From positions 682,001 to 746,000 of the forward strand of contig CAWJKP010000003.1 of the NCBI GenBank assembly GCA_963843465.1: 64,000 nucleotides of DNA, written 5' to 3'. Positions within the stretch are counted from its first letter, which is position 1. Every line of letters starts with the position of its first letter. Made by a program: the position numbers and the translations under genes. Shown piece after piece: positions 1-8,593 of this stretch. Below the pieces are notes generated by a model. It was not told the DNA's origin. It saw nothing but the letters and a program-made list of their open reading frames with translations, and ran no database searches. The DNA is from CAWJKP01 sp963843465 (GTDB lineage Bacteria > Planctomycetota > Planctomycetia > Pirellulales > Thermoguttaceae).

Positions 1-1
1 A

Positions 2-271
2 CTGGGCGATTTGGCGGTCGCAATCTTCGACGCTCGCCTGGAAGGCCATGAGACGAAGAGCCTCGTTGGCCTGCCAGAGTTGGGCCGTCCAGGTCGTTGG
101 GTCGTGAAGCGAGTCGTCCAACAGATCAAGACCGCCGCCCGTGATTACGCCCAAGCATTGGGCGATACCGACTTTCTCTGGCAGGTGGAAAGACTTTTGG
201 ATGCGGAGGCGGCGACCGTTGCCCGAAGGACGGCGACGACCCAACAACGGCGAGTAGCGGTGGGGGCGTAA
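2..271 (+). CDS. C-terminal part of an unrecognised protein, cut by the window edge
   Basis: An open frame enters from the left edge without a stop and ends with TAA at 269-271, leaving about 89 residues. No family was recognised. The end is Arg/Ala-rich and there is no signal peptide or membrane segment in the visible part. A minus-strand frame overlaps it from 126, so coding on this strand is likely but not certain. Confidence 0.35.
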   Translation: MGDLAVAIFDARLEGHETKSLVGLPELGRPGRWVVKRVVQQIKTAARDYAQALGDTDFLWQVERLLDAEAATVARRTATTQQRRVAVGA

Positions 272-408
272 GCAACTGGCCGTCACCAATCTCACACGGA
301 GGAAGACGAAACCCGCCAAGTCGGCCAGGCAGGGGACTGATGACGCCGCCAGTACCAATGACCAAGGCCGCCTTGATATAATGGACGTGCCGACACAAGG
401 AGACGCGA

Positions 409-1107
409 TTGGGCCTGACGATCCACTACAGCCTGAAATCCGATGCCCCTGGCCCCGAGCAGGCGAGGCAACAGGTTCAGCAGCTCCGGCAGGCGGCTCT
501 TGACCTTGCCATGACCGAGGTTGACGACGTTGTGGAGTTCTTCGGCCCCGCCTGCAATTTCCAGACTGCCGAAGATGAATCGCACCGCTGGCTTCTCGTC
601 CAGGCACGCCGCATGGTTTCCATTGGCGACACATACGATCTGGTCGTGCCGATACACGTTATCGCCTTTTCAACTTGGCCCGGCGAGGGGTGCGAGGTCG
701 CCAACTTCGGCCTCGCTCTTTACCCTGATGGAAACGGGGCGCTGGCCACGAGCCTCAACGGTTGGTTGTGGCAGTCGTTCTGCAAGACTCAATACGCCAG
801 CAACCCTGACGACGGCGGGATCGCCAACTTCGTCCGATGCCACACCACGGTAGTTCGGCTGCTGGACCGTGCCAAGGCGCTGGGCATCCTTGAATCCGTC
901 AAGGACGAGAGCCACTACTGGGAGAACAGGGACGTGAAAGCCCTGGTGGAAACGGTCGGCCACTGGAACCGCCATATCGCCGGGATCGTCGGGCAGTTCA
1001 AGGACCAGATCGGCGGCGACTTCGCCGCTCCCATCACCGAATTTCCCAACTTTGAGCACCTGGAGGCGGATGGCCGGAAGGAAAAGGAGCGTAATCCGCA
1101 CCCCTGA
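409..1107 (+). CDS. Uncharacterised 232-residue protein, TTG start
   Basis: I do not recognise a named family. The TTG start at 409 is chosen because AAGGAG lies about 8 bases upstream and there is no well-placed ATG. The protein opens MGLTIHYSLKSD and has no signal peptide or membrane segment, so it is probably cytoplasmic. Its end nearly touches a small zinc-ribbon gene starting at 1126 on the same strand, suggesting a short transcription unit. Frames on the other strand (670-1284, 915-1151) are shadows. Confidence 0.6.
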   Translation: MGLTIHYSLKSDAPGPEQARQQVQQLRQAALDLAMTEVDDVVEFFGPACNFQTAEDESHRWLLVQARRMVSIGDTYDLVVPIHVIAFSTWPGEGCEVANFGLALYPDGNGALATSLNGWLWQSFCKTQYASNPDDGGIANFVRCHTTVVRLLDRAKALGILESVKDESHYWENRDVKALVETVGHWNRHIAGIVGQFKDQIGGDFAAPITEFPNFEHLEADGRKEKERNPHP

Positions 1108-1125
1108 GAAACCAGAGGCCGACAG

Positions 1126-1266
1126 GTGTCCAGATGGTTGTGGTTGCCCAACTGCGGTGAAAACCGGCAGGATTGGCCCGTATGGGATGAGAACGAGCGG
1201 CTTCACTGTGCGACCTGCGGCCACGTCTATGACCCGACCGATCCTCTTCCGGCAGCCACATCGTGA
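1126..1266 (+). CDS. Small zinc-ribbon-like protein (46 residues, GTG start)
   Basis: The frame starts at GTG 1126 with AGAGG a few bases upstream and ends TGA at 1264-1266. It contains PNCGEN near residue 9 and CATCGHVYD near residue 28, a pair of cysteine knuckles compatible with one zinc site. It follows the 409-1107 gene closely and stops exactly where the ISAs1 transposase remnant begins on the other strand. The insertion may therefore have trimmed DNA beyond it. The role is unknown. Confidence 0.5.
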   Translation: MSRWLWLPNCGENRQDWPVWDENERLHCATCGHVYDPTDPLPAATS

Positions 1267-1552
1267 AACAGGCTTGAAAGGCATCCGGCTTCAAGGTGGC
1301 CAAAACACGTCGGAAGACATCTTTCTGCGGAATGCCATGCGGAAGGTCCAGCAACTTCAACAAGACCTCGGACTGCATATTGGCCCACTTGGCGATGGCC
1401 GTTGGTCCGTTGGCTCCGGCCAGCACTGCCATGATCGCAATGACGACCACACTGTCGAGCGGATGCAGCAAGTTCACCGACGATCGCGGATCTTCCAGCT
1501 GTTTGAAATGCCGCAAGATTTCCTTCACACCCATCCGCACACAACTGGCCAT
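1267..1552 (-). pseudogene. ISAs1-family transposase, N-terminal remnant
   Basis: The minus-strand frame beginning at 1552 reads as the N-terminal 90-odd residues of an ISAs1 (H-repeat-associated) transposase, with VKEILRHFKQLEDPRS near the start and DVFRRVLATLKPDAFQACF near the end. ISAs1 transposases are usually about 350-380 residues, so roughly three quarters, including the DDE core, is missing. The homology ends near 1266, at the TGA of the plus-strand zinc-ribbon gene, which marks a deletion or recombination junction. Confidence 0.75.
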
Positions 1553-1603
1553 CGCTCGTCCTCCATGTTCGATACAGAACCGAAGCCCACGGACGATGGT
1601 TTA

Positions 1604-2208
1604 CTACAACACAGGCGAAAGCGCAAGTCCTCCTATATCGCCAAAACTACGCAGAGTGCGCGCGGGCCCTGCCCCCGCCACCTCCTTCTCCGGCATCGCC
1701 GCGATCTTCCTGGCAATCGCCTCCAACCGCTCATGGTCCTGCGCAGCAGGACCATGAGCCCCCGGAACCCGACCGCCCCCAGATTTGAACGAACCTAGCA
1801 GTTCCAACAACGCGGGCGTCGGGCGCAGTTCGGCGGTCTTGCCAGTGCGGGTGTTCCTGACCCGCACTACGATCTGCTCGGCCTGCACCAAAGTAAGCGT
1901 CCGTTTGCCCATCGTGGCCCCGGTCGCCACCTGGATGCCGTCCAGGAAGCAGGATTGGGCGGCTTCGCAAACGGGCCTTCGCACGTCACCCCGACGTCGA
2001 AGAAGCCCTTGGCCTCCACCGCCCGCAGCCCGATCATCCCCATCCTGGCCCCGGCGACCACGGACGGCCCGAGGTGGCCGTGGAACTGGACGACCTGGGC
2101 CAGCCATTCGGGATCGCCGGGCTGCCGGTGGTAATCGGGCGTGGGAAGGTGGTCGTCCGCGAGGGCGAGGGTTGGAACGGCGAGGAGAAGGAGAGTGAGG
2201 CGGATCAT
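1604..2208 (-). pseudogene. FmdE/FwdE-family protein with signal peptide, one frameshift
   Basis: The frame from ATG 2206-2208 has a hydrophobic leader (MIRLTLLLLAVPTLALA), then QFHGHLGPSVVAGARMG and VTCEGPFAKPP. The matching continuation, QSCFLDGIQVATGATMGKR and the AELRPTPALLELL block, lies in another frame. These are hallmarks of the formylmethanofuran dehydrogenase subunit E-like family. The frame change falls at a CCC run near 1965 where one extra C would restore the family sequence. The start overlaps the stop of the upstream zinc-ribbon gene by ATGA, indicating translational coupling. A sequencing indel is as likely as a real mutation. Confidence 0.7.
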
Positions 2209-2417
2209 GGTCGTTCCTCTGCGCTCGGCTCCTGGCCTGATTGGATTCCTGGGGCCGAGGCGTCGTTCTCTTTGAGGCAGCTCGGGCAGTACCAGGGGGC
2301 GGGAGTCTTTATGGGTTTCGGACTTCGTTTGCGGCACTTGGCACAGAGAAAGCGTTTGCCTTTCACGGCGGTTTTCGGGCGAGCCTTTTTTCCAGTCCTG
2401 GGAATGTTCTTCGACAT
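2205..2417 (-). CDS. Small zinc-ribbon protein (70 residues)
   Basis: A 70-residue basic protein with CAKC near residue 25 and CPSC near residue 45, a four-cysteine zinc ribbon preceded by a Lys/Arg-rich N-terminus (MSKNIPRTGKKARPK). The stop TGA overlaps the ATG of the following FmdE-like gene. The partner and function are unknown; nucleic-acid binding is only an inference from charge and the ribbon. Confidence 0.6.
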   Translation of the reverse strand: MSKNIPRTGKKARPKTAVKGKRFLCAKCRKRSPKPIKTPAPWYCPSCLKENDASAPGIQSGQEPSAEERP

Positions 2418-2593
2418 CGGAACCTCGGTGTGTCACCCGAACGGGACTTTCGGCTACGGCGATTCATGGTAATGCCACGTCCGGGAAAGGGCAAGCGACG
2501 GCCCTCCTAACCGTGGTCTCCAGGGCCTATTGTGGAACCAGCCCCGGCCCGGCGGTCGCTGGGCCGGGGCCGCCTAACCCAAAGGAGACCGCC

Positions 2594-3031
2594 ATGCCGC
2601 CGACCCAACGCACCCTTCGCTTCACTGCGCGGATTATCGTTGAGATCGAGGAGTCTAGCCACCTGGCCCAAATGCTACGCGATTCATTGACTCAGGCAGT
2701 CAGGGCCGCCGCTTCTGTACTGCCCGCTCCGGCCCCGTCGCCCCCATTCCCGTCCGTTCGTGAACCCGTACCGATCAAGCCGGTGCCCGCGTCCCCGGAG
2801 GCCGAACGGGAGAATCACCTGCTCGACACCAAGCAAGTCGCCAAACTGCTCGGCATCTGTGAGCGCACCCTCTGGTCTTACTGGAACTCAGGGCGCATTT
2901 TGAAGCCCATCAAGATCGGTAGTAGTGTGCGATGGAGTGCCCTCGAACTTCGCCAATGGATTGAGGCGGGGTGCCCAACGTATGAGGAATGGGTGAAGAT
3001 GAAAGAACCCAACTCTGCGGTGGTCCCGTAG
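2594..3031 (+). CDS. Excisionase/AlpA-like helix-turn-helix protein
   Basis: The ATG at 2594 follows AAAGGAGACCGCC. The first ~70 residues are variable and Pro-rich. The C-terminal half carries a MerR/Xis-type winged HTH: LDTKQVAKLLGICERTLWS, then RILKPIKIGSSVRW and a final helix ELRQWIEAG. Proteins of this form act as recombination directionality factors or transcription regulators for neighbouring tyrosine recombinases. It converges on the recombinase at 3091-4710 with about 60 bp between the stops, supporting a role in that element's excision. A plain transcriptional regulator is the alternative. Confidence 0.75.
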   Translation: MPPTQRTLRFTARIIVEIEESSHLAQMLRDSLTQAVRAAASVLPAPAPSPPFPSVREPVPIKPVPASPEAERENHLLDTKQVAKLLGICERTLWSYWNSGRILKPIKIGSSVRWSALELRQWIEAGCPTYEEWVKMKEPNSAVVP

Positions 3032-3090
3032 GGCTGGTATTGGAGCGAGCCGTGAGCGGTGGCGGTTCGCCACGGCGGCGTGTACCGCGA

Positions 3091-4710
3091 TCAGTTCGGG
3101 GAAGCCTTGTCCGCCGCCGCATCGCCTTGGGCACGAATCCCTTTTCCGATCTTTCGCCCCTTGTTGCCCTTGCCGTCGAAGAAAGGGTTTGCCACGCCAT
3201 CCAAGGCTGATTCCAGCTTCTTCTCCAGCCGCCGCTGCACTTTGAACACCATTTTCCAGGGGACGTTGGTGTATCGCCGCAGGTTCTTGTCGCCAGACTG
3301 ATGCTTGTGGGTCAGGCGGGCCGAGGCGACCTCCCCACCGCCGATTCTGCGGATCATGTCGGCTGAGGTGTCGCGGAGCGTGTTGAATCCGTACCGGGGA
3401 AACTCTCGTTTCGCCTTCTTCTCCGCTTCGCAGACTCGATCCAAGAGCCGATACCAGGCGTTCGCTATGTCGCGGCAACGCCGCCCGCTCCTGGTTTTTC
3501 GCCAAAGTGGATGCCCTTTCCGATTCACCAGAACGTAGGCGTGCGGCTGGTCCTCGCGGCCACGGATCGCCCATCGCAACCCCTCCAGGGTCACTTTGAA
3601 CAGCCGGTGGATGCCCCGGACCTTCTGTTTCCGTCTGATTCGCTTGATGTAGTGGATGCCGTTCTTCTCCTGAATCTCGCCCACTTTCAAGCGTCCAACT
3701 TGGTCGGCACCGAAAGCGCAGTTGATCCCGAGGAGCAAGAGTAGCCGTTCCAGAGGCGTTGCGTGGTGATAGAGGGTTTGGAGTTGATCCACGGTGTACG
3801 TCGGGATTTCGCGCGACTCCACCTCCAAGTCGCTTTCTAGCTCAATGGGGCGATGGCTGATGTCGTCGTAATCTGGCGGCTTCCTCCAGTCCCAGTCCGG
3901 GGACTTGTGCAACCAGTCGAAGAAGCGGGAAAGCTCGCCAATCAGGTTGCTCGCCGTCTTCCTCGCCATCGATTTGCCGTGGCGAGTAATCGGACGGTTG
4001 CGAAGGAGCCCGAAAGGCTGATCCACCGAGGCGAAATCCGCCAGGACGGTTAAGGGCCGGTCGGCCAAGTAGGCTTTCAAATGCCGCACAAGGCACTGGC
4101 GCGTGATGCCGGTATCGTTGACCGCGTTCTCGGACTTGTCGAACTTTTCGTTGCCGATCCACTTGCTGTAGGCGTCGAAGGCTTGGTGCAGCGTGCAATC
4201 ACCGAGGAGATCAACGTGCTTGACGGCGTTACCGGGGGTCTCCAATGCAAGGTCTCTGAGGAATTGCGCCCGGCGCAGGCATTCCTTTTCCTTGTCCACG
4301 ATGTCCGCACGCTTGGCCTGGTCTTGGGCCTTCCCTTCCCGATAGAACTCCTCGTCTGCCGGTACGACCCTGATTTCGGGGTATACCCTTGCTGCGGCAT
4401 CGACATGCTCGGCGTAGCGAAAAGGATCGTCGCAGGTTCGTTCCATTCCGTACTGGGGCTCGCCGTTGGCAATAGCCTTGGCGATGCCCAACGACAGATC
4501 ATCCCAACGAGGCCGCGTCTCGTCGTCCAATGCCGTCAGTTCCACGCGCCGCCAGATGGCCGCGATCTTATCAAGCCGCTCTTGGGCCTTCCTTTTCGCA
4601 CTCCCGAGACAGAACTTGGGCTGGAAGATGACCCCCGCTCCATTCTGTCTGAAACCGAGATTGCGTCGGTAGTGGCCGTCTAGCGAAGCCTTCAGTTCTG
4701 TTCGACGCAT
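3091..4710 (-). CDS. Tyrosine recombinase/integrase (left neighbouring element)
   Basis: A 539-residue protein with an N-terminal SAM-like core-binding region around residues 170-280 and a C-terminal phage-integrase domain from about residue 330. Box II appears as FNTLRDTSADMI and box III as LTHKHQSGDKNLRRYTN, giving a candidate His and Tyr. The usual first catalytic Arg is not obvious, since the corresponding stretch reads LLGINCAFGADQVGRL, so activity must be tested. It points away from the tRNA-Ser, its start 212 bp from the tRNA 3' end, with repeats at 4738-4793 between them. It belongs to a different lineage from the 5193-6602 integrase. Confidence 0.8.
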   Translation of the reverse strand: MRRTELKASLDGHYRRNLGFRQNGAGVIFQPKFCLGSAKRKAQERLDKIAAIWRRVELTALDDETRPRWDDLSLGIAKAIANGEPQYGMERTCDDPFRYAEHVDAAARVYPEIRVVPADEEFYREGKAQDQAKRADIVDKEKECLRRAQFLRDLALETPGNAVKHVDLLGDCTLHQAFDAYSKWIGNEKFDKSENAVNDTGITRQCLVRHLKAYLADRPLTVLADFASVDQPFGLLRNRPITRHGKSMARKTASNLIGELSRFFDWLHKSPDWDWRKPPDYDDISHRPIELESDLEVESREIPTYTVDQLQTLYHHATPLERLLLLLGINCAFGADQVGRLKVGEIQEKNGIHYIKRIRRKQKVRGIHRLFKVTLEGLRWAIRGREDQPHAYVLVNRKGHPLWRKTRSGRRCRDIANAWYRLLDRVCEAEKKAKREFPRYGFNTLRDTSADMIRRIGGGEVASARLTHKHQSGDKNLRRYTNVPWKMVFKVQRRLEKKLESALDGVANPFFDGKGNKGRKIGKGIRAQGDAAADKASPN

Positions 4711-4737
4711 GGCATTTCTGTTGCGGGTCGAGGGTAG

Positions 4738-4793
4738 TTTCTGATAACAGCCATTTTAGGCCCTTATCAGAAAATCAGCAACCGCTTATCAGA
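4738..4793. repeat. Three TTATCAGAAA repeats, candidate arm-type integrase sites
   Basis: TTATCAGAAA occurs in direct orientation at about 4764-4773 and 4787-4796 and inverted at 4738-4747. They lie between the recombinase start (4710) and the tRNA-Ser gene. Position and spacing fit arm-type binding sites for the left-hand recombinase. Their sequence differs from the GAGAGAC repeats on the other side of the tRNA. Confidence 0.6.
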
Positions 4794-4922
4794 AAGAGAT
4801 GGGTCGAATTATCCGAAAAAACGGGGTTTCGGCAGCCAGGGACGGCGTGGAGATTGACGCTAGAATAGCCGTATCTCAAGAAGCAGAAAAGGCTTGCGAC
4901 AATTCACAAGCCTGTCTGATAG

Positions 4923-5004
4923 CGGAGGGCACGGGAATCGAACCCGCAACCGGTTTCCCGGCACCACATTTCCAGTGTGGCCGCTAGCCATTCGCTTACC
5001 CTCC
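4923..5004 (-). tRNA. tRNA-Ser (GGA anticodon)
   Basis: Read on the minus strand, acceptor arms GGAGGGT and GCCCTCC pair. The anticodon stem-loop is CCACA-CTGGAAA-TGTGG with anticodon GGA. A long variable arm with CCGG/CCGG pairing and a T-loop GGTTCGATTCC follow, as expected for class II serine tRNA. CCA is not encoded. The gene is the attachment site of the 50-kb element: its 5' half is duplicated at 55058. Recombinases flank it on both sides. Confidence 0.93.
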
Positions 5005-5013
5005 GAAGTCGTT
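4969..5013. repeat. Left attachment-site copy (tRNA 5' half)
   Basis: This covers the anticodon loop to the 5' end of the tRNA-Ser gene and 9 bp beyond. It matches 55058-55102 over 45 bp with mismatches only at the acceptor-stem positions 5001 and 5005. Because the intact tRNA is here and the other copy is degenerate, this end carries the functional replacement 5' half. Confidence 0.85.
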
Positions 5014-5043
5014 TTATAGTAATGACTTAGACATATCTTTTCT

Positions 5044-5080
5044 GAGAGACTTGACTCCCGAGAGACTTTCTGAGAGACTT
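5044..5080. repeat. Left-end GAGAGACTT repeats
   Basis: GAGAGACTT occurs three times in direct orientation at 5044, 5060 and 5072, between the left attachment copy and the integrase start. The same unit recurs at the right end of the element (54978 and, as GAGAGACAA, 54990). Candidate arm-type integrase-binding sites. Confidence 0.65.
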
Positions 5081-5192
5081 TCTCTTAGATTTCCGATGCT
5101 CGCCCGGTTGTGGTTGAAAGCAAAAGGGATCATCGGAGCACCTTGAGAGAGTTTTGATAGAGTTCCACAAGTCTATCACGAAGCTGCCAATC

Positions 5193-6602
5193 ATGGCAAG
5201 GCAGGCGAAAATCCGATGGGACAAGGCCACCAAGCGATGGTATGTCTACTTTAACGGCCGAAACAAGTATCTCGGCTACGGCCGGGGGAAGACCGACGCC
5301 GAATCTTATAGACTGGCCCAGGACAAGTGGGACGAAATCCGGCTTGACGAAGAGGCCAAAGCCAGAGCAGCAAAGCCGCATGCAGACCAGTATCAACAGG
5401 CCATCGCTTTGCGGGAAGCCATGATTGATTGGTGCATTTCCAATCGAGCCGAACCGGATACGCACGACCGCCTCGTCAAAGAATTGGAATGGCTGCGCCA
5501 GAACTTCGCCAAGCCAAACCCCCCTAACCTGAAGGACTCTTACATAACCTGGGACAATGGTTCGGTAGTAGGGGCCACTATTGATCCAGTAGCCTACCTC
5601 GACCAGACCACCACACTTATATGGCAAGATCGGCTTGACGTTCTGCGATCCTTCCAGCGATCCACAGAACCAAATAAGGCCATCGGCAAGCAAATTGACA
5701 ACTACTTGACAATGCGGCTGGCCCAGGCCCGCAGCGGGAAGATTGCCCATAAGCGCTATCGAACATGCGAGGATAACCTGAACCACTATCGCCGATTTGC
5801 GGGGGCCTTGTCTGTGGATCGACTCGACGCCAAAGCACTGACGGCCTACGAACAGCACTTACTTGGCATGATCGAGGCTGGGCGCAGTCCCTTCTATGTT
5901 CGGACCATCCTTGCTGACTTCAAGGCTTTCGTGAAATGGTTGGATCAAGAGGAGATCATCGAACGATTGCCCCGCAACTTCGCACGGTTGAAGATCGAGG
6001 CCCAAGTCCCGGAACCCCCGACCATTCCAACGGCCGAAGTTAGAGCGCTCTTGAAGAAAGCCGAGGGCAAGACGAAGTTGTACATCTTGTTGATGCTCAA
6101 CTGTGGATATACACAGAAAGACCTTGCAGACCTACGGCCCGAGGAGGTGAACTGGAAAACGGGGGTCATAAGCCGCAAGCGATCCAAGACCAGGAAGCAG
6201 GCTTCCGTTCCGTTGGTCCGCTATCGGCTATGGTCCGAAACATTCGACCTTTTGAAGTTCTACGGCAATCGCACAGGCGATAGAGTTCTGTTGAATGAAG
6301 CGGGACAGCCTTTGCGTACAATGGCCTTCCAAGACGAAGGTACGGGCCTTAAATCGGGCGATGCAGTACGCAAGGCGATTCAGAAAATCACAGACCGACA
6401 GCCGAAACTGTTTCGCAAGACTTCCTCCACCTTGCTCTACAATCATAAGGATTTTCGGGGGCTTGCAGATCTGTTCCTGGGCCACAGCCCCAAGACGGTA
6501 GGGGAACGCAACTACTACAAGCCGGGCGATGATATTCTAGGCGATGCGATCGCTTATCTGGCCGAGCAATACGCATTGAAGACCGAGCTAGTCACGGCTT
6601 GA
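5193..6602 (+). CDS. Tyrosine recombinase/integrase of the 50-kb element
   Basis: The ATG at 5193 (MARQAKIRWDK) is chosen as the first methionine; no strong ribosome-binding site is seen. The 469 residues begin with a basic AP2-like arm-binding region (RWYVYFNGRNKYLGYGRG), then a SAM-like core-binding domain around residues 165-260 and a catalytic domain from about 270. Box II reads FRKTSSTLLYNH and box III LGHSPKTVGERNYYKP, giving His and Tyr candidates. The first Arg position reads NCGYTQKDL, as in other planctomycete-type recombinases. It lies next to the attachment site and should catalyse integration at tRNA-Ser. Confidence 0.85.
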   Translation: MARQAKIRWDKATKRWYVYFNGRNKYLGYGRGKTDAESYRLAQDKWDEIRLDEEAKARAAKPHADQYQQAIALREAMIDWCISNRAEPDTHDRLVKELEWLRQNFAKPNPPNLKDSYITWDNGSVVGATIDPVAYLDQTTTLIWQDRLDVLRSFQRSTEPNKAIGKQIDNYLTMRLAQARSGKIAHKRYRTCEDNLNHYRRFAGALSVDRLDAKALTAYEQHLLGMIEAGRSPFYVRTILADFKAFVKWLDQEEIIERLPRNFARLKIEAQVPEPPTIPTAEVRALLKKAEGKTKLYILLMLNCGYTQKDLADLRPEEVNWKTGVISRKRSKTRKQASVPLVRYRLWSETFDLLKFYGNRTGDRVLLNEAGQPLRTMAFQDEGTGLKSGDAVRKAIQKITDRQPKLFRKTSSTLLYNHKDFRGLADLFLGHSPKTVGERNYYKPGDDILGDAIAYLAEQYALKTELVTA

Positions 6603-6710
6603 CCAGCGGGGCTTGTGACCGAATCCGAAGTTTGCCTTTCATTCAGACTGCCCGTTAGACTTGCTAGCGTCCTGGCCCAAGGCCACTCACCATCTCGGCT
6701 GCACTTGAGC

Positions 6711-7021
6711 CTACCCCTTCCTCGGCCTCGCCCTTTCATCCCCCATCGCCATTGGCGGCGTCCCAAAGATCACGAACTCGAACTCCTTTCCTCCGAGGCT
6801 TCCAACGAGTGCAGCACCCCGGCTGGAATCACCGGCACGCTGCCCGGCCGTAAGGGATGCGTTTGCTGGCCCAGCGTGATCCCACGCCCACACCAGAGAA
6901 CGTAGCACACCTCGTCATTCGATAGGTGCAGCGTGCCTTGTGATCCTCCGCCTGGACGTTGGCGATGTCACCCTCCCGTCCCATCACGATCCGTGGGACA
7001 CGGCCGAAGGGGCATTCGAGG
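6711..7021 (-). pseudogene. Cupin-fold protein, broken by frameshifts
   Basis: Pieces of a small cupin are visible in successive minus-strand frames: REGDIANVQAEDHKA, then GQQTHPLRPGSVPVIPAGVLH and finally FEFVIFGTPPMAMGDERARP. Joined, they would make a single cupin barrel of roughly 100 residues ending at 6711. At least two frame changes separate them, so the gene is not functional as read. Its 5' end runs into the GNAT gene, whose C-terminus is probably extended by the same damage. Confidence 0.55.
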
Positions 7022-7517
7022 GCTGGTAGCTGAACCACCGTTCGTCCCCCAGCACCACCGAAGTTTCCACCTGCCGCTCCGGGATCGACCAGTATTTCTT
7101 CAGCAGCCGGTTCTTCTCCTCGGGCGTGACGAGCCGGAAGCCATGCTTCTCGTAGAATCGGATCGCCCAGGTGGCAGCGGCCCAGGTGCCCATCAGGACA
7201 GGGCGACTGGTCAGCCTGCGAAGCTCGCAGAGCAGCTTCCCGCCAATCCCCTGGTTCCGTTGGGCTGTCCGCACGTAGGCATGTCGGATCAAGGTCACAT
7301 CCTGCACATCCTGGATGCCCATCACGCCGACCAGTTGGCCGTCTTCCTCCCAACCCCAGAACCGCACGCCGCTTTCGATCTCGTGGCGAAGCTCCTCCTC
7401 GGGCATGTAGGGCTCTTGCCAGCGGTCAGCGGGGATTACGCCTCGGTAGGCTTCAGCGGCTTCATTGATGATGGAGAAGATGGTGTCGAAGTCAGCGTCG
7501 GTGCAGGGGCGGATCAT
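6984..7517 (-). CDS. GNAT-family N-acetyltransferase
   Basis: The start ATG 7515-7517 overlaps the upstream stop (ATGA). The 177 residues open IRPCTDADFDTIFSIIN, then GVMGIQDVQDVTLIRHAYVR and the acetyl-CoA loop RTAQRNQGIGGKL (Q/R-x-x-G-x-G/A), and IRFYEKHGF near the C-terminus. This is a complete GNAT fold; the acceptor substrate cannot be told. The last ~20 residues (FSYQPSNAPSAVSHGS) look like read-through into the damaged cupin gene rather than native sequence. Confidence 0.85.
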   Translation of the reverse strand: MIRPCTDADFDTIFSIINEAAEAYRGVIPADRWQEPYMPEEELRHEIESGVRFWGWEEDGQLVGVMGIQDVQDVTLIRHAYVRTAQRNQGIGGKLLCELRRLTSRPVLMGTWAAATWAIRFYEKHGFRLVTPEEKNRLLKKYWSIPERQVETSVVLGDERWFSYQPSNAPSAVSHGS

Positions 7518-8122
7518 CTTTCCACCTTCTTCCTCCATCCTCGGCCCAGATAATGGCGTCCCCAGAACTCGGCGATCTCCTCGACCATCGAAGCCGACTT
7601 GGGGATCAGCCCAGATCCGTAATGCGAGTCGTATCGCTGCGCATACTTCCTTGCCACTTGGTATCCGATGAGCGAGGCGTGCCAGGGATTCAGCAAGCAT
7701 TCCATCGCCGTTTCCACAATTAGCAGTTCCCAGCATTCGATGATCCGAACATCGCCCCATTGCTGATGCTCGACCCGATCTTGGGCGTCCCGTGCCCTCT
7801 GGTGCATTTCCCAGAGCTTCGATTTCGTTCTTTCGTTGGGAGATTTCAGGTAGCGGGTCATTGCCGGGATGGCAGTGGCAATCAACCGCCCATACTGCTG
7901 CCGTGTTGTCGCCTTCGAGCGTTGGGCCTTGAATTGCCGCTGGGCCAACTTGGCAATGTAGACAACGAACTTGGCAGCGGCATCGGGGTCGGAGCAAAAG
8001 CTCTTGATGAGGGTGAGGCGGGTGATGTTGAAGTCTTTACCTTGGCGAAGATCGGCGGCGATCTGGGCCAACGATTGGATCTTCTTCACGATTGCGGGAG
8101 ATGGTGCGTTCGTCGTCGCCAT
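7514..8122 (-). CDS. Uncharacterised helical protein (202 residues)
   Basis: No family recognised. The ATG at 8120-8122 gives a soluble, Ala/Gln/Lys-rich and probably all-helical protein with no signal peptide. The stop overlaps the start of the GNAT gene by ATGA, so the two are likely translated together. The ~50-bp gap to the next upstream gene suggests one operon running from about 10.3 kb down to 7 kb. Confidence 0.6.
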   Translation of the reverse strand: MATTNAPSPAIVKKIQSLAQIAADLRQGKDFNITRLTLIKSFCSDPDAAAKFVVYIAKLAQRQFKAQRSKATTRQQYGRLIATAIPAMTRYLKSPNERTKSKLWEMHQRARDAQDRVEHQQWGDVRIIECWELLIVETAMECLLNPWHASLIGYQVARKYAQRYDSHYGSGLIPKSASMVEEIAEFWGRHYLGRGWRKKVER

Positions 8123-8169
8123 GACTTTTCCTTGGCCCGAAAATATCGCTGTCGTCCTCGGGGTGGCCT

Positions 8170-8535
8170 TCACCCCTTCTTCTTCACTTTCTCAACCTTC
8201 TTGGTCTTGAGATCGACCGTGAAGTGCTCGTTCTTCTCGTTGGTCACCAGGAGGGCGTTGCCACGAACTGCCAGTCCCGTGATGAACACCCATTGAACGT
8301 CCTCTTCGAGGTTCGGGTCGATCTTGACGGTGTAGACGACCACATCCCAGAGTTTCTCGCCGGTCTTTTCGTTTCGGGCTTCAACCTTTCCTTGACGCCC
8401 GCTCTCGTTGGGGGCGACGTACTTCACGCCATTCTGGACCACGGGGGTCACGGGCTTTGGAGCCGCTCGTTTTGCCCATGCCTCGCTGGCAATCGCCGTC
8501 AGCATCAGACTCAGCGCAATCGACAGTCTGCTCAT
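8170..8535 (-). CDS. Small secreted protein (121 residues)
   Basis: MSRLSIALSLMLTAIASEAWA is a clear Sec signal peptide, predicted to be cut after AWA. The mature part is about 100 residues, rich in Lys, Glu and Val, and ends KKVEKVKKKG. It has the look of a small beta-rich periplasmic protein (EKLWDVVVYTVKIDPNLEED). No named family is recognised. Confidence 0.6.
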   Translation of the reverse strand: MSRLSIALSLMLTAIASEAWAKRAAPKPVTPVVQNGVKYVAPNESGRQGKVEARNEKTGEKLWDVVVYTVKIDPNLEEDVQWVFITGLAVRGNALLVTNEKNEHFTVDLKTKKVEKVKKKG

Positions 8536-8593
8536 TTCGTCTCCCCTGCGTTTCGGACCTAACGTGTGGAATGAATCCCCTTGGCTCAGCATA

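Noticed and set aside
670..1284. Long minus-strand frame 670-1284 as a gene
   Set aside because: It is antisense to the plus-strand gene 409-1107 and has no ribosome site or recognisable sequence.
2425..2435. CGGTGTGTCAC at 2425 as a unit
   Set aside because: It contains two extra bases (GT) within the 8-mer and has no neighbouring units.
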